From Erythrobacter sanguineus (GTDB taxonomy: Bacteria; Pseudomonadota; Alphaproteobacteria; Sphingomonadales; Sphingomonadaceae), in assembly GCA_945878845.1 (NCBI GenBank), contig CAMCUB010000004.1, forward strand, positions 79,444 through 143,443: a DNA stretch of 64,000 bases. Direction: 5' to 3'. The notes under the pieces were generated by a model. That model did not search any database and was not told the DNA's origin. It saw only the letters and a program-made list of their open reading frames with translations. Of this stretch, positions 1 to 10,900 are shown one piece after another (position 1 is the stretch's first letter; the number at the start of each line of letters is the position of its first letter). The translations under genes and the position numbers were made by a program.

Positions 1-1
1 C

Positions 2-295
2 GACCTCGCCTTTACCGAGCCCTACCGCGGCACCAGTTTCATCAACCGCTTCACCATCGCCTGCTTTGGTTCGCAGGCGGTCTTGTTCGGGCTGATGGCG
101 CTGGTCACAAGCTGGAGCGCGCGCAGCTTTGCCGTGTTCGCCGTGCTGCTGCTGCCGTTCTTCGGCTTCAACTACTGGTTCCACTACGAGGTGCCGGTGC
201 TGACCAGCATCGGGATGCTCGACTTCGCGGGCAACGTGACCATGCTGGTGCTCGCGATCCTCGGTTGGCGCGCGGCGCGGGCAGAGGCGGCATGA
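2..295 (+). CDS. C-terminal part of an unidentified integral membrane protein (5' end outside the window)
   Basis: The reading frame is open from the first bases of the window, so this is the last 97 residues of a longer protein. The visible part is strongly hydrophobic, with about three candidate membrane segments (residues roughly 18-40, 42-60 and 70-90) and a short Arg/Ala-rich cytoplasmic tail. I do not recognise the family. Its TGA stop overlaps the ubiA start codon (ATGA), so the two are probably translationally coupled and co-transcribed. A role linked to ubiquinone or the membrane is only suggested by that neighbour. Confidence 0.6.
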   Translation, partial: DLAFTEPYRGTSFINRFTIACFGSQAVLFGLMALVTSWSARSFAVFAVLLLPFFGFNYWFHYEVPVLTSIGMLDFAGNVTMLVLAILGWRAARAEAA

Positions 296-1194
296 ACGAA
301 CAGGTCGTCCCCGACAGCGAACATAAGGGCCTCGTCGCGCGCCTGCCGCAGCTGCCGCGCGATCTTGCCATGCTGGCGCGGTTCGACCGGCCGATCGGGT
401 GGTGGCTGTTGTTCTGGCCCTGTGTCTTTGCGGTGTGGTTGGCGGGAGCGGGGCCGCAACTCGCGCTGCTCGGCTGGCTGCTGCTCGGCTCGATCGCGAT
501 GCGCGGGGCGGGGTGCGTCTACAACGACATCGTCGATGCCGATCTCGACCGGCAGGTGGCGCGCACCGCCTTGCGCCCCGTGGCGAGTGGGCGTGTGTCC
601 AAGAAGCTCGCCTGGGGCTGGCTGCTGGCGCTGTGCCTCGTCGGCCTCGTGGTGGTGCTGCAATTGCGGCTCGAGGCGCAGATCGTCGCGCTCGGCAGCC
701 TTGCGCTGGTCGCCGCCTATCCCTTCATGAAGCGCATCACCTGGTGGCCGCAGGCGTGGCTCGGGATGGTGTTCAACTGGGGGCTGCTGGTCGGCTGGAC
801 CGAGCTCAGGTGGGACAATTGGGACGCGCTCGCGGCGCTCTATGCCGGCGCGATCTGCTGGGTGATCGGCTACGACACGATCTATGCCCTGCAAGACCGC
901 GAGGATGATGCGATGGTCGGCATCCGCTCCTCCGCGCTGGCGATGGGCGCGGCGGTCAAGGGCGGGATCGCGGCCTTCTATGCCGCGGCCATCGGCTTGT
1001 GGGCACTGGCCTTCTGGCTCTACCGCGCCGATCCCCTAGCGCTCGCTGCATTGCTGCCGGTGGCGGGGCATCTGGCGTGGCAGGTGGCGACGCTCGACGC
1101 CGACGATCCGATGAACCCGCTCGCCCGCTTTCGCGCCAACCGCTGGGCCGGGGCACTGATGGCGGCGGCGTGCTTCGTGGTCGGGAACGCCTGA
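292..1194 (+). CDS. ubiA: 4-hydroxybenzoate polyprenyltransferase (UbiA)
   Basis: UbiA joins 4-hydroxybenzoate to the polyprenyl side chain, the membrane-bound step of ubiquinone synthesis. The 300-residue product has the family length, many hydrophobic helices, and both Asp-rich prenyl-diphosphate/Mg motifs: NDIVDADLD (about residue 84) and YDTIYALQDREDD (about residue 200). The ATG that overlaps the upstream stop codon is chosen, because it gives the normal N-terminus and implies coupling. A longer in-frame form would start inside the upstream gene. The SRAP gene follows after 4 nt, so the three genes may form one transcript. Confidence 0.93.
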   Translation: MNEQVVPDSEHKGLVARLPQLPRDLAMLARFDRPIGWWLLFWPCVFAVWLAGAGPQLALLGWLLLGSIAMRGAGCVYNDIVDADLDRQVARTALRPVASGRVSKKLAWGWLLALCLVGLVVVLQLRLEAQIVALGSLALVAAYPFMKRITWWPQAWLGMVFNWGLLVGWTELRWDNWDALAALYAGAICWVIGYDTIYALQDREDDAMVGIRSSALAMGAAVKGGIAAFYAAAIGLWALAFWLYRADPLALAALLPVAGHLAWQVATLDADDPMNPLARFRANRWAGALMAAACFVVGNA

Positions 1195-1198
1195 GTCC

Positions 1199-1840
1199 AT
1201 GTGCAACCTCTACCGCATGACCAAAAACGCGAGCGAGGTCGCTGCGTGGTTCGGGGCGGTGGAGGGCGCAGGCGGGGCGAACTTCGCGGCCGAGGTCTAC
1301 CCGGGCTATACCGGGCTGGTGGTGGCAGACGGCGCGGTGCGGGCGATGACCTGGGGCGTGCCGCTGGTGCTCAAGGGCAAACAGGGCCAGCCGCTGAAAC
1401 CCAAGCCGGTCAACAACGCGCGTTCGGACAAGCTGGGGACGGGGTTCTGGCGCGCGTCCTTTGCCGCGCGGCGCTGCCTGATCCCGCTGGAACAATGGGC
1501 CGAGGCCGAGGGCCCCAAGGGGCGGATGACCCGGACGTGGATGTCCTCCCCGGAATCGCCGCTGCTCGCCGCCGCGGGGGTGTGGCAGCCGACCGACACG
1601 TGGGGCGCAAGCTACGCGATGGTGATGACCGACAGCGCCGGAGCGGCGTCCGAATCCGTGCATGATCGCATGCCTGTGCTGCTCGCCCCGGACGATCAGC
1701 AACTCTGGCTAACCGCGCCGCCATCCGAGGCGCTGGAACTGTGCCGGGCGTGGACCGGGCCGCTTGCGATTGCGCGGACCGATGAAGGCTGGGCGAGGCG
1801 AAAAGCCGGTCAAGGCCCTGAGAACGAGACGATATTTTGA
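1199..1840 (+). CDS. SOS response-associated peptidase (SRAP, YedK/HMCES family)
   Basis: SRAP proteins protect abasic sites in single-stranded DNA by forming a thiazolidine crosslink through Cys2. The protein begins Met-Cys as the family requires. It keeps the NNARSD motif (about residue 72) and the SVHDRMP motif (about residue 148) that carries the active-site His. The usual RCLIPADGFYEW segment reads RCLIPLEQWAEAEG, so it belongs to the subgroup with a shifted Glu. At 213 residues the length is normal. It lies 4 nt after ubiA, and no LexA-type site is apparent in front of it. Confidence 0.88.
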   Translation: MCNLYRMTKNASEVAAWFGAVEGAGGANFAAEVYPGYTGLVVADGAVRAMTWGVPLVLKGKQGQPLKPKPVNNARSDKLGTGFWRASFAARRCLIPLEQWAEAEGPKGRMTRTWMSSPESPLLAAAGVWQPTDTWGASYAMVMTDSAGAASESVHDRMPVLLAPDDQQLWLTAPPSEALELCRAWTGPLAIARTDEGWARRKAGQGPENETIF

Positions 1841-1958
1841 TGCTCTGCGGCGCTTTGCAAATGCAATCTTCGTAAGGTTTGCGATTGCGATTTTGTCACT
1901 ATCGGAACGCGTCAAATGAGGTTATCCCGCCCTAACTTAATTGGGGGAATTAGCCTTT

Positions 1959-4900
1959 ATGCTTACCGGTTTGTCGCGCGATTTTGCGCAGGATTCGTCG
2001 CGTTTCCAGTTCCGGTCGAAGGCTCGCTTCCTTCTCAACTCCACAGCCCTGATCCCGGTCGTCGGCGCGCTTGCTGCGGTGGGTCTGCTCGCGACGCCGG
2101 GCGCGGCCTTTGCCCAGTCGACCGACGCCGAGGGCGGTAACGGCGGCGGCGGCGGCGGCGCAGGGGGCGGTTCGGTTATTGTCGACGGCGGCATCGGCGT
2201 CGCTGGCGGACCCGGCGTTGCGGCTGGTTCGGGCGGCGGCGGCGGCGGCGGCGGAACCGGGGTTACGGGCGGCAATGGCGGCACCGGATCTGGCGGAACC
2301 GCAGGCGGGGTCGGCAACAATGTGTTCAATGCTCCGGCGGGCAACGGCGCCAATGCAACGATAGCCGGTAACGGCGGCGGTGGCGGCGCTGGTGCGTCCA
2401 CCCGGTTCCTTTCTGGTGGGTCTTTGTCATTTTTTGCCGGCGCCACCACCTACATCAGTGGCGGTGCCGGTGGTGCAGGTCTGGGCAGCGGTTCTGGTGG
2501 CGGCGGCGGTGCTGGCGCGACCTTCGTCGGCAATCTCCAGTTCAACGCCTCGATCTCGGCAGGTGCTGCGCGGACCGGTGGGGCGGGCGGCGCAGGCGGT
2601 AATGGCGGTGTCAGCGGCAACGGCGGTGACGGCGGTGATGGCGGCGCCGGGCTCACTGTCGTGCTAGGCGGAATCAATACCATCGAGGCAGGTGCTCTTT
2701 ATACTGGTGGTGTTGGCGGGGCCGGCGGCAGCGGGGTGGTTGCAGGTCTCGGCGGCGTCGGCGGCGCGGGGCTGAACCAGACAAACGGCACGTTGAACAA
2801 TCAGGGCACACTGCGCGGCGGCGTTGGCGGCACTGGCTCGGTCGGGGGCCTTGGCGGCATCGGGTTTGTCGGCTCCGGTGTCACGATCAACAACACGGGC
2901 ACGATTGCAGGCGGGCTTTCCGGCGGCGGCGGTGTGCAGGCGCTGGCGATGCGCCTGTCGGGCACCAACACCGTCACCAATATCGGCACCCTGACCGGCG
3001 GGGTCGAGATCGCCTCGGGCACGACGACCTTCGATATCGCCAGTGATCAGGCGCTGGCCAATGTCGTTTCCGGAGCAGGTGCGCTGGCCAAGGCGGGCAC
3101 CGGCACACTGACGCTGTCGGGCGCGAACACCTATTCCGGGCTCACCACGGTTGCGGCAGGCACGCTGGTGATCGGCAGCAACACGGCGCTGGGCAGCACG
3201 GCTGCAGGCACTATTGTTCAGAATGGCGCAGCCTTGGTGCTGAGTGGCGAGCGCATCGTCGGCGAAGCGATCACGCTCAATGGCACGGGTGTGGGCGGCA
3301 CCGGCGCGCTGCGAGGCCTCGCGAACGTCAGCACCCTGACCGGCGCGATTACGCTTGCTTCAGATGCCCGGATTGAAGCCGATTCCGTCCTTGACTTCAG
3401 GGGCGTGGTGTCCGGCGTTGACCGGACGGCCACCTTTGGCGGTGCTGGCAACATCGTCATCCAGCTCGGAAGCTTGCAGCTCGGCAGCGGCTCAGTGATC
3501 AAGGAGGGTGCCGGGATCCTCGGGCTGTTCAACACCAACTCCTTCACCGGCGATACCGATGTCAGAGGCGGGCAGCTGCAAATCTCGGGCGGGAGCGCGC
3601 TGTCCGACACCGGCCGGCTTACGCTTGGGACCGGGACGAGCGCCCGGGTGATCACCAACACAGAGACCATCGGCAGTCTTGCGGGAAGCGGGACCATCTT
3701 CCTGCAGAACGGCGGTTCGCTTGTTGTTGGTGATGCCACCGACACCGTGTTCAGCGGCGTGATCCAGACAGCGAACGGTAGCGGCTCGATCACCAAGCGG
3801 GGCACGGGCAAGCTGACGCTGTCGGGCGCGAGCACCTACACCGGGCTGACCACGGTATCGGGCGGCACGCTCGCGGTCGGCTCTGCGAGCGGTCTTGGCG
3901 CTGCGACTGCGGGCACCGTCGTCCAGACGGGCGGGACGCTGGGGTTCGAGTCCACCATTACCGTTGGCTCGCTGCAAATCTCCGAAACCATCGTCCTTGA
4001 TGGCGGGACCTTGCGCAATATCGCCGGGAACACCAACATTTCCGGGCCCCTCACGCTGTTGGCGGATTCGATCATCGCCGCGGACGCCAACTCGCTGACC
4101 ATTTTTGCTTCCGGCGGCGTTCAGGGCGGCGGCAATGACCTGATCGCGGATGCCAGCGGCGGCAGCATCAACTTCACCGCCGGCCTCCTCAACATCGCCA
4201 CGCTGACCAAGAACGGGAGCGGTGTTGTCGCTCTTTCGGGCAGCAATACGATTGCCGGCAATGTGACCGTGAATGGCGGCACGCTTCAGGGGGTCAACAC
4301 CAATGCCCTGTCGGTCGCCAATGCTGTGACCCTGAACGGCGGCGCGTTCGACGTGTTCCGCTCTGTCATCGTCGGGTCGGTGAGCGGCGATACCCGGCTT
4401 TCGGTCAACGGCTTTGGCTCTCCGGTAACCCTGACCCTTGGCGGCAACAACAGTTCGACTAGCTTCTCCGGGCAGCTGTCGGGCGACGGCAACCTGATAA
4501 AGACCGGGACGGGCACTTTCACCCTGACCGGGTTCAACAATTTCGTTGGCGGCATCACCGTCAACAACGGCACATTGCAGGTCGGCAATAACCTGACGAC
4601 GGGCACGCTCGGGCTCGGCACCGCGACCGTGCTGGTCGAGGCGAACGGGACGCTCAACTTCCGGCGCTCGAACCTCTATTCGGTGAGCAATGCGATCACC
4701 GGAGCGGGGACCATCGTGAAGTCGGGGGCCGGCACCGTGATACTGACCAACGTGGCCGGTTTCACCGGCTCGACTTTGGTCGAGGACGGGCAGCTGACCA
4801 TCCAAGGCGATTTCGGCGGCGCGATCACGGTCGACGGCGGCATCCTTGGCGGCACCGGCACGATTGCTGGCGCGGTTATTGTCAACAATGGCGGCACCGT

Positions 4901-7900
4901 GGCTGCGGGCAACAGCCCGGGCACGCTGACGGTCGGCGCGCTGTCGCTCAACATGGGATCGCTCACCACCTTCGAGCTGGGCGAGGCGGGCGTTGCGGGC
5001 GGGGCCAATAACGACCTGATCCGGGTGACCGGCGCGCTGACGCTCAATGGCGGCAGCGTCGACATCGTGCGCGGATCGGGCTTCAGTTCGGGCCGTTACA
5101 CCCTGTTCGAATTCGGCTCGCTGGTCGGCGGGCTCGGCAACCTCTTCCTCAATCCGCTTGACGGCGGTTTCGTCGGCACGCTGGCAGTGGACGGCAACAC
5201 CATCGTCCTCAATGCCGCGCCGCCCGAAGACCTGATCTTCTGGAACGGCTCGACTCTTGCGCCGACCGGCGCGGTGGTCGGTGGCAGCGGCACCTGGAAC
5301 CTCGTCAACGGCAACTTCACCGAGGATGACGGCGACTTCACCGGCGCCTGGGCGGGCAACGGCTTCAACGCCGTGTTCGCAGGCACTGGCGGCACGGTCA
5401 CGATCGGCGCCGACACCACAGTTGCGCCGAGCGGCCTGGCCTTCCTGGTCGATGGCTACACGATCGAAGGCGGCAACGCGGCCTCGCGGCTCGAACTGAC
5501 GGGCCCCACCGGGGTCGACACCGCTGCGGCCGTAGGCGCGACGATCAACGCGGTGATCTCGGGCACGGGTTCGATGACCAAGACAGGCACCGGCACGCTG
5601 ACGCTGCGCGGGGTCAACACCTACACCGGCAGCACCACGGTGCTTGGCGGGACGCTGGTGAACAGCGGCACGATCACCGGATCCGTGACCAACAATGCGA
5701 CGCTCACCTCGACCGGCAGCCTGCTGGGCGGGCTCACCAATAGTGCGGGTGCGGTTGCCAATCTGGCGGGTACGGTCAACGGACAGATCAACAATTCGGG
5801 CACGGTCAACGTCACTGGCAATCTGGCCACCACCAACAATTTCAATTTCATCAATTCAGACGCTGGCTTGCTCAATGTCAGCGGGGGCAACTACACCGGC
5901 GCCAACGCCCTCATCAACAACTCGACCGCGCTCAATGGGATCAATGTGTCCTCTGGCCGCACTCTTGGCGCCGCGATCATCGTCAATGGCGCGACCTCGT
6001 CGATCCTGAATGCGGGGACGATCACGACCTCGAACCGCATCGACAATAGCGGCACCCTGACCACCACCGGCACGATCAACGGCGGCAGCACTGGCCTGCG
6101 CGGGTTGGCGGGATCGACCACCAATGCCTCGGGCACGATCAATGGCGCGGTCAGCAATGCCGGCACCTTCAATGTTACCGGCAACCTGGTGAACAACAGC
6201 AGCATCACCAATACAGGGACGTTCAACGTCACTGGCGCGACGGTGACGACCCTGGGCCTAAACAACGAGGCGAGTGGGACGGTCAATGCGGCAGGCGCGA
6301 TCAATGGGCAGCTGGGCAACGCCGGGACGTTCAACGTCACCGGAAACCTCACCGGCAACAACGCCTTCATCAATTCCGGTACGGGCCTGCTCAATGTCAG
6401 CGGTGGCGACTACACCGGGTTGACCGTGGTCATCAACAACTCGACCGCAGCCAACGCCGTCAACATCTCGGCTGGCCGCACCCTGAGCGCCGGGATCGTC
6501 TCCAATGGTGCGACCTCGTCGATCCTGAACGCAGGGACGCTCACGGCCTCGAACCGCATCGACAACAGCGGCACCCTGACCACCACCGGGACGATCAATG
6601 TCGGCAGCTTTGGCCTGCGCGGGTTGGCGGGATCGACCACCAATGCCTCGGGCACGATCACTGGTTCGATCAGCAATGCCGGCACCTTCAATGTCACCGG
6701 CAATCTGGTGAATGATGGCTTCATCACGAACAACGGTGTCTTCAACCTGACCGGGGCAACCCTGACGTCAGGCGGTTTGTCCAACAACGCGGGCGCCGTG
6801 GTCAATGCGCGCGGCACGCTGAACGGCGGGGTGAACAATGCCGGCACCTTCAATGTCACCGGCAATCTCACCAACACTAACCCCAACGCGAGCTATTTCG
6901 GGTTTGACGCGGGCGTGCTCAATGTCAGCGATGGCGATTACACCGGGCTGGTGGTCGTCAGCAATTCCTCGACCGCAACCAACGGGGTCAATATCTCGGC
7001 TGGCCGCACCTTGAGCGCCCAGATCGTCTCCAATGGCGCAAACTCGTCGTTCCTGAACGCGGGGACGATCACGACCTCCAACCGCCTTGAAAACAATGGC
7101 AGCCTGACTTCGACGGGCACGATCAACGGCGTGTTCTTCAACAATGCGGGCGCAACGGCGTCGCTGCAGGGTGCGGTCAACGGGGCGTTCACCAACAGCG
7201 GCACGGTCACCGTGACCGGCGGCCTGACGGTGAACGGCGCCGTGACGCAGAACAGCGCAGGCACGTTCAACCTCGGCGGGTTCACCACCAGCTTCGGCAG
7301 CCTTGCGGGCAGCGGCACGGTGAACCTCGGTGCGGGCACGCTGACCGTAGGTGGCAACGGCACCTCGACCAGCTTCGACGGGGCGATCAACGGCACCGGC
7401 GGCCTCGTCAAGACCGGCGCGGGCACCTTCACGCTGGCGGGCACCAACGGCTACACCGGCCAGACCCGGATCGACGAGGGCACGCTGGCGCTGGCTGCGA
7501 GCGGCGTGATCGCCGGGCAGGTGCGCAACAGCGGCACCTTCAACAACAGCGGCACAGTGAACGGCAGCGTGGTCAACCTCGCCACCCTCACCTCGAGCGG
7601 CACGATCGGCGGCGGGCTCTCCCAGTTTTCGGGCGCGACCGGCACGGTCTCGGGAACGCTGAACGGGTTCGTCAACAACGCCGGGACTCTGACCGTCAAT
7701 GGCAACCTTGCCAGCAATGATTTCGGCCAGATCACCGGCACCGGGCAGGTGACGGTGCAGTCGGGCGCGCGCTGGAGCGGGCTGCTGGGCTTCACTAACC
7801 TCAGCACCAACGCCGCAGGTCTGTCGATCGCGGGCACGCTGGATGTGAACGGGATCTTCGTGACCCAGGCGGGCGCGACCACGGTCATCGCCAGCGGCGG

Positions 7901-10900
7901 CACGCTGACCGCGCAGAACTCGACCAACCTCGGCACTGTGACCAACAACGGCACAGTCAACACCGATGTGACGAACGGCTCCGGTAACGTCGCAGGCACC
8001 ATCACCAACAATGGCACCTGGAACGGCACCATGTCGCAGGGCCTCGGGTCGGTCACCAACACCGGCCGGTGGAACGGCAACTTCCTGCTCGATGTGGGCG
8101 CGCAGATCACCAATAGCGGGACGTGGGACACCACTTCGCTCTTCGGCGGGGCGGTGCGCGACGGGACCTTCATCAACACCGGCAACCTTATCGGGCTCGG
8201 CTTTGCCGTGACCGGCGCCAATGCGCTGCTCGACAACAACATCACCGGCGTCATCACGCTCAACTTTGGTCAGGCCTTCAACATCGACACCGGGGGCCGG
8301 ATCAACAACTTCGGCACGGCGAGCGCCACTGCCAATGTCAATGCCGGCGGCATCCTGCGCAACTTCGCAGGGGCCAGCTGGAATGGCCCTGTGATCATCG
8401 CGGCGACCGGCTCGGTCGGCAATTCGGGCACCATCAACGGCAATGTCGCCAACTCGGGCACCTTCTCCTCGATTGGCACGGTCAACGGCAACTTCAGCAG
8501 CGGCGTCAACACGCTGACCACGCTGGCGGGCGCCCTCAATGGCAACATCAGCAACATGGGGCGGATCGAGCTGGTCGGAACGACCACCGGGATCAACATC
8601 CTGTTCCAGACCGCGAGCGGGACTTTCGATCTGGGTGGGTTCGACACCACCATCGGCGGGGTGCAGGGCTCGGGCCAGGTGCTGCTGGGCGACGGCGATC
8701 TGACGGTCAATGCCGCCTCTAACACCGGCTTCTCGGGTGTGATTTCGGGCAATGGCGGCCTGATCAAGACCGGCAGCCAGACCCTCACTCTGTTGGGGGC
8801 CAACACCTATGCGGGTGGAACCAGCCTGTCCGGAGGCGTCCTCACGGTTGCCAATAATCTGGCGCTCGGCACTGGCCAAGTCACCATGCTTAGTGGCACG
8901 ACGCTGCGTTCCGGCGCAGCGAATATCGCGCTGGCCAATGCCATCGACATTTCTGGCACCGGCACGATTGATATCGGGACGAATCAGCGCTTCACGCTGG
9001 CCGGCGTCATCAGCGGCGGCACCCTGAACCAGACCGGCGCTGGCGGCAGCCTGCTCACGCTGAGCGGCACCAACACCTACACGGGTGGAACCGTGCTGAA
9101 CGGTGCCTTCACGCTTGTATCCCGCGATGCCAACCTGGGTGCCGCTAGCGGCGCCGTGACGTTCAATGGCGGCGCCACGCTGATCTTTAACAACACGGCG
9201 GCGTTCGGCTCGACGCGCAATTTCATCGGCAACACCAACATCAACCTGCAAACCCTCGGCACGGCGCCGGTGACGCTGGGCGGTGTGGTCTCGGGCGTTG
9301 GTGGCTTGCTCAAGCAGGGCGCGGGCACGCTGATTCTGACGAACGCCAACACCTATCAGGGTGGAACCGGCCTGTTCGAAGGCGTACTCACGGTTGCCAA
9401 CAACCGGGCGCTCGGCACTGGCCAAGTCACCATGCTTGGCGGCACGACGCTGCGTTCCGGCGCAGCGAATATCGCGCTGGCGAACAATATCGACATCTCT
9501 GGCACCAGCACGATTGATTCGGCCGCCAACATGTTCACCCTGTCGGGCGTCATCGGCGGCAGCGGGAGCCTCATCAAGATCGGTGGAGGCACGCTGACGC
9601 TCACGGGGGTCAACACCTACACCGGCACGACCTTCGTCGACGCCGGCACGCTGGTGGTGGGCGAGGGCGGTGTGGTGGCTCCGCCGCCGGCCGCGACCGT
9701 TGCACCGGCCCCGACTCTTGTCGCGGTCACCGCGCAGGCCATCGAACCGGCCATCGCGAGCGCTCCGGCCCAGGTCGGCCGCGGCCTGCTGGTCGGCGGC
9801 ACGGGCAGCCTCACCGGCGGGCGCACCAGCGTCTCGCTCGAGCCTGCCGCGACCCTCGCAGTGGTCGAGACCGCTCCGGTCATTGCCGCAGTCGCAGGAG
9901 AGGCGCCCGTCGCACCCATGGCGAACGTCGCTGCGCAGAACACCATGCTTGCTCTGGCCGTGATCGCGGGCAACGTCGTCAACAGCGCCACGCTGATCAA
10001 CAACGGCACGATCCTCGGCATGGTGATCAACAATGCCGGGGCGAGCGCCAGCAACCACGGCGTGATCGAAGGCGCGGTGCGCAATGACGGCACGCTGGTC
10101 TCGACCGGCACGCTTGGCGGCGGGCTCGTTAACAACGGGCAGGCGCAGATCGCAGGCGTGCTTGATGGCGATGTCATCAACACCGGCACGATCACGCTGA
10201 CCGGCATCACCACCGGCATCGACTTCCTCGAGCAGGCCGCTGGCGGCGTCTTCAACCTCGCCGGGTTCGACACCACTCTGGGCGCGATCATGGGCGCAGG
10301 CAGCATCACGCTGGGCGCAGGCCGGCTCACCACCGGGACCGACGGGGTCGGCACGGTGTTCGGCGGCGTCATCAGCGGCACGGGCAGCCTTGCCAAGGTC
10401 GGCACCGGACGGCTGGTGCTGACCGGGGCCAACACCTACACCGGCGGCACCACCATCAGCGGCGGCGTGCTGCAGCTGGGCAATGGCGGCACCTCGGGCT
10501 CAATCGTCGGCCCTGTGGTGAACAACGGCGCGCTGGTGATCAACCGCAGCGATGCCTTCACCTTCGCCAGCGCGATCAGCGGCACGGGCATGCTCGTGCA
10601 GGACGGCTCCGGCACGACCACGCTGACCGGCACCAATAGCTACTCCGGCGGGACGCTGATCAGCAGCGGGCGGCTGGTCGGCAACACCGCCTCGCTGCAG
10701 GGCCAGATCCAGAACAATGCCGCGCTCGAATTCGCGCAAGCCAGCGCCGGCATCTTCGCCGGACAGCTGTTCGGCGCGGGCCTGTTCGACAAGACCGGGC
10801 TCGGCCTGCTCGACCTGACCGGCAACAACAACGGCTTCACCGGCGGCACCTTCGTGCGCGGCGGGGAGCTGCGGGTGAGCGGCCAGCTGGCGAACTCGGT

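Noticed and set aside
5811..9508. Regularly spaced repeats that could suggest a CRISPR-like array
   Set aside because: The units are hundreds of bases long, keep one reading frame and encode beta-helix motifs, so they are protein repeats.
6768..10058. A 1,096-codon minus-strand frame opposite the autotransporter
   Set aside because: It mirrors the repeat structure of the passenger and encodes low-complexity Arg/Ala/Asp sequence with no recognisable domain.
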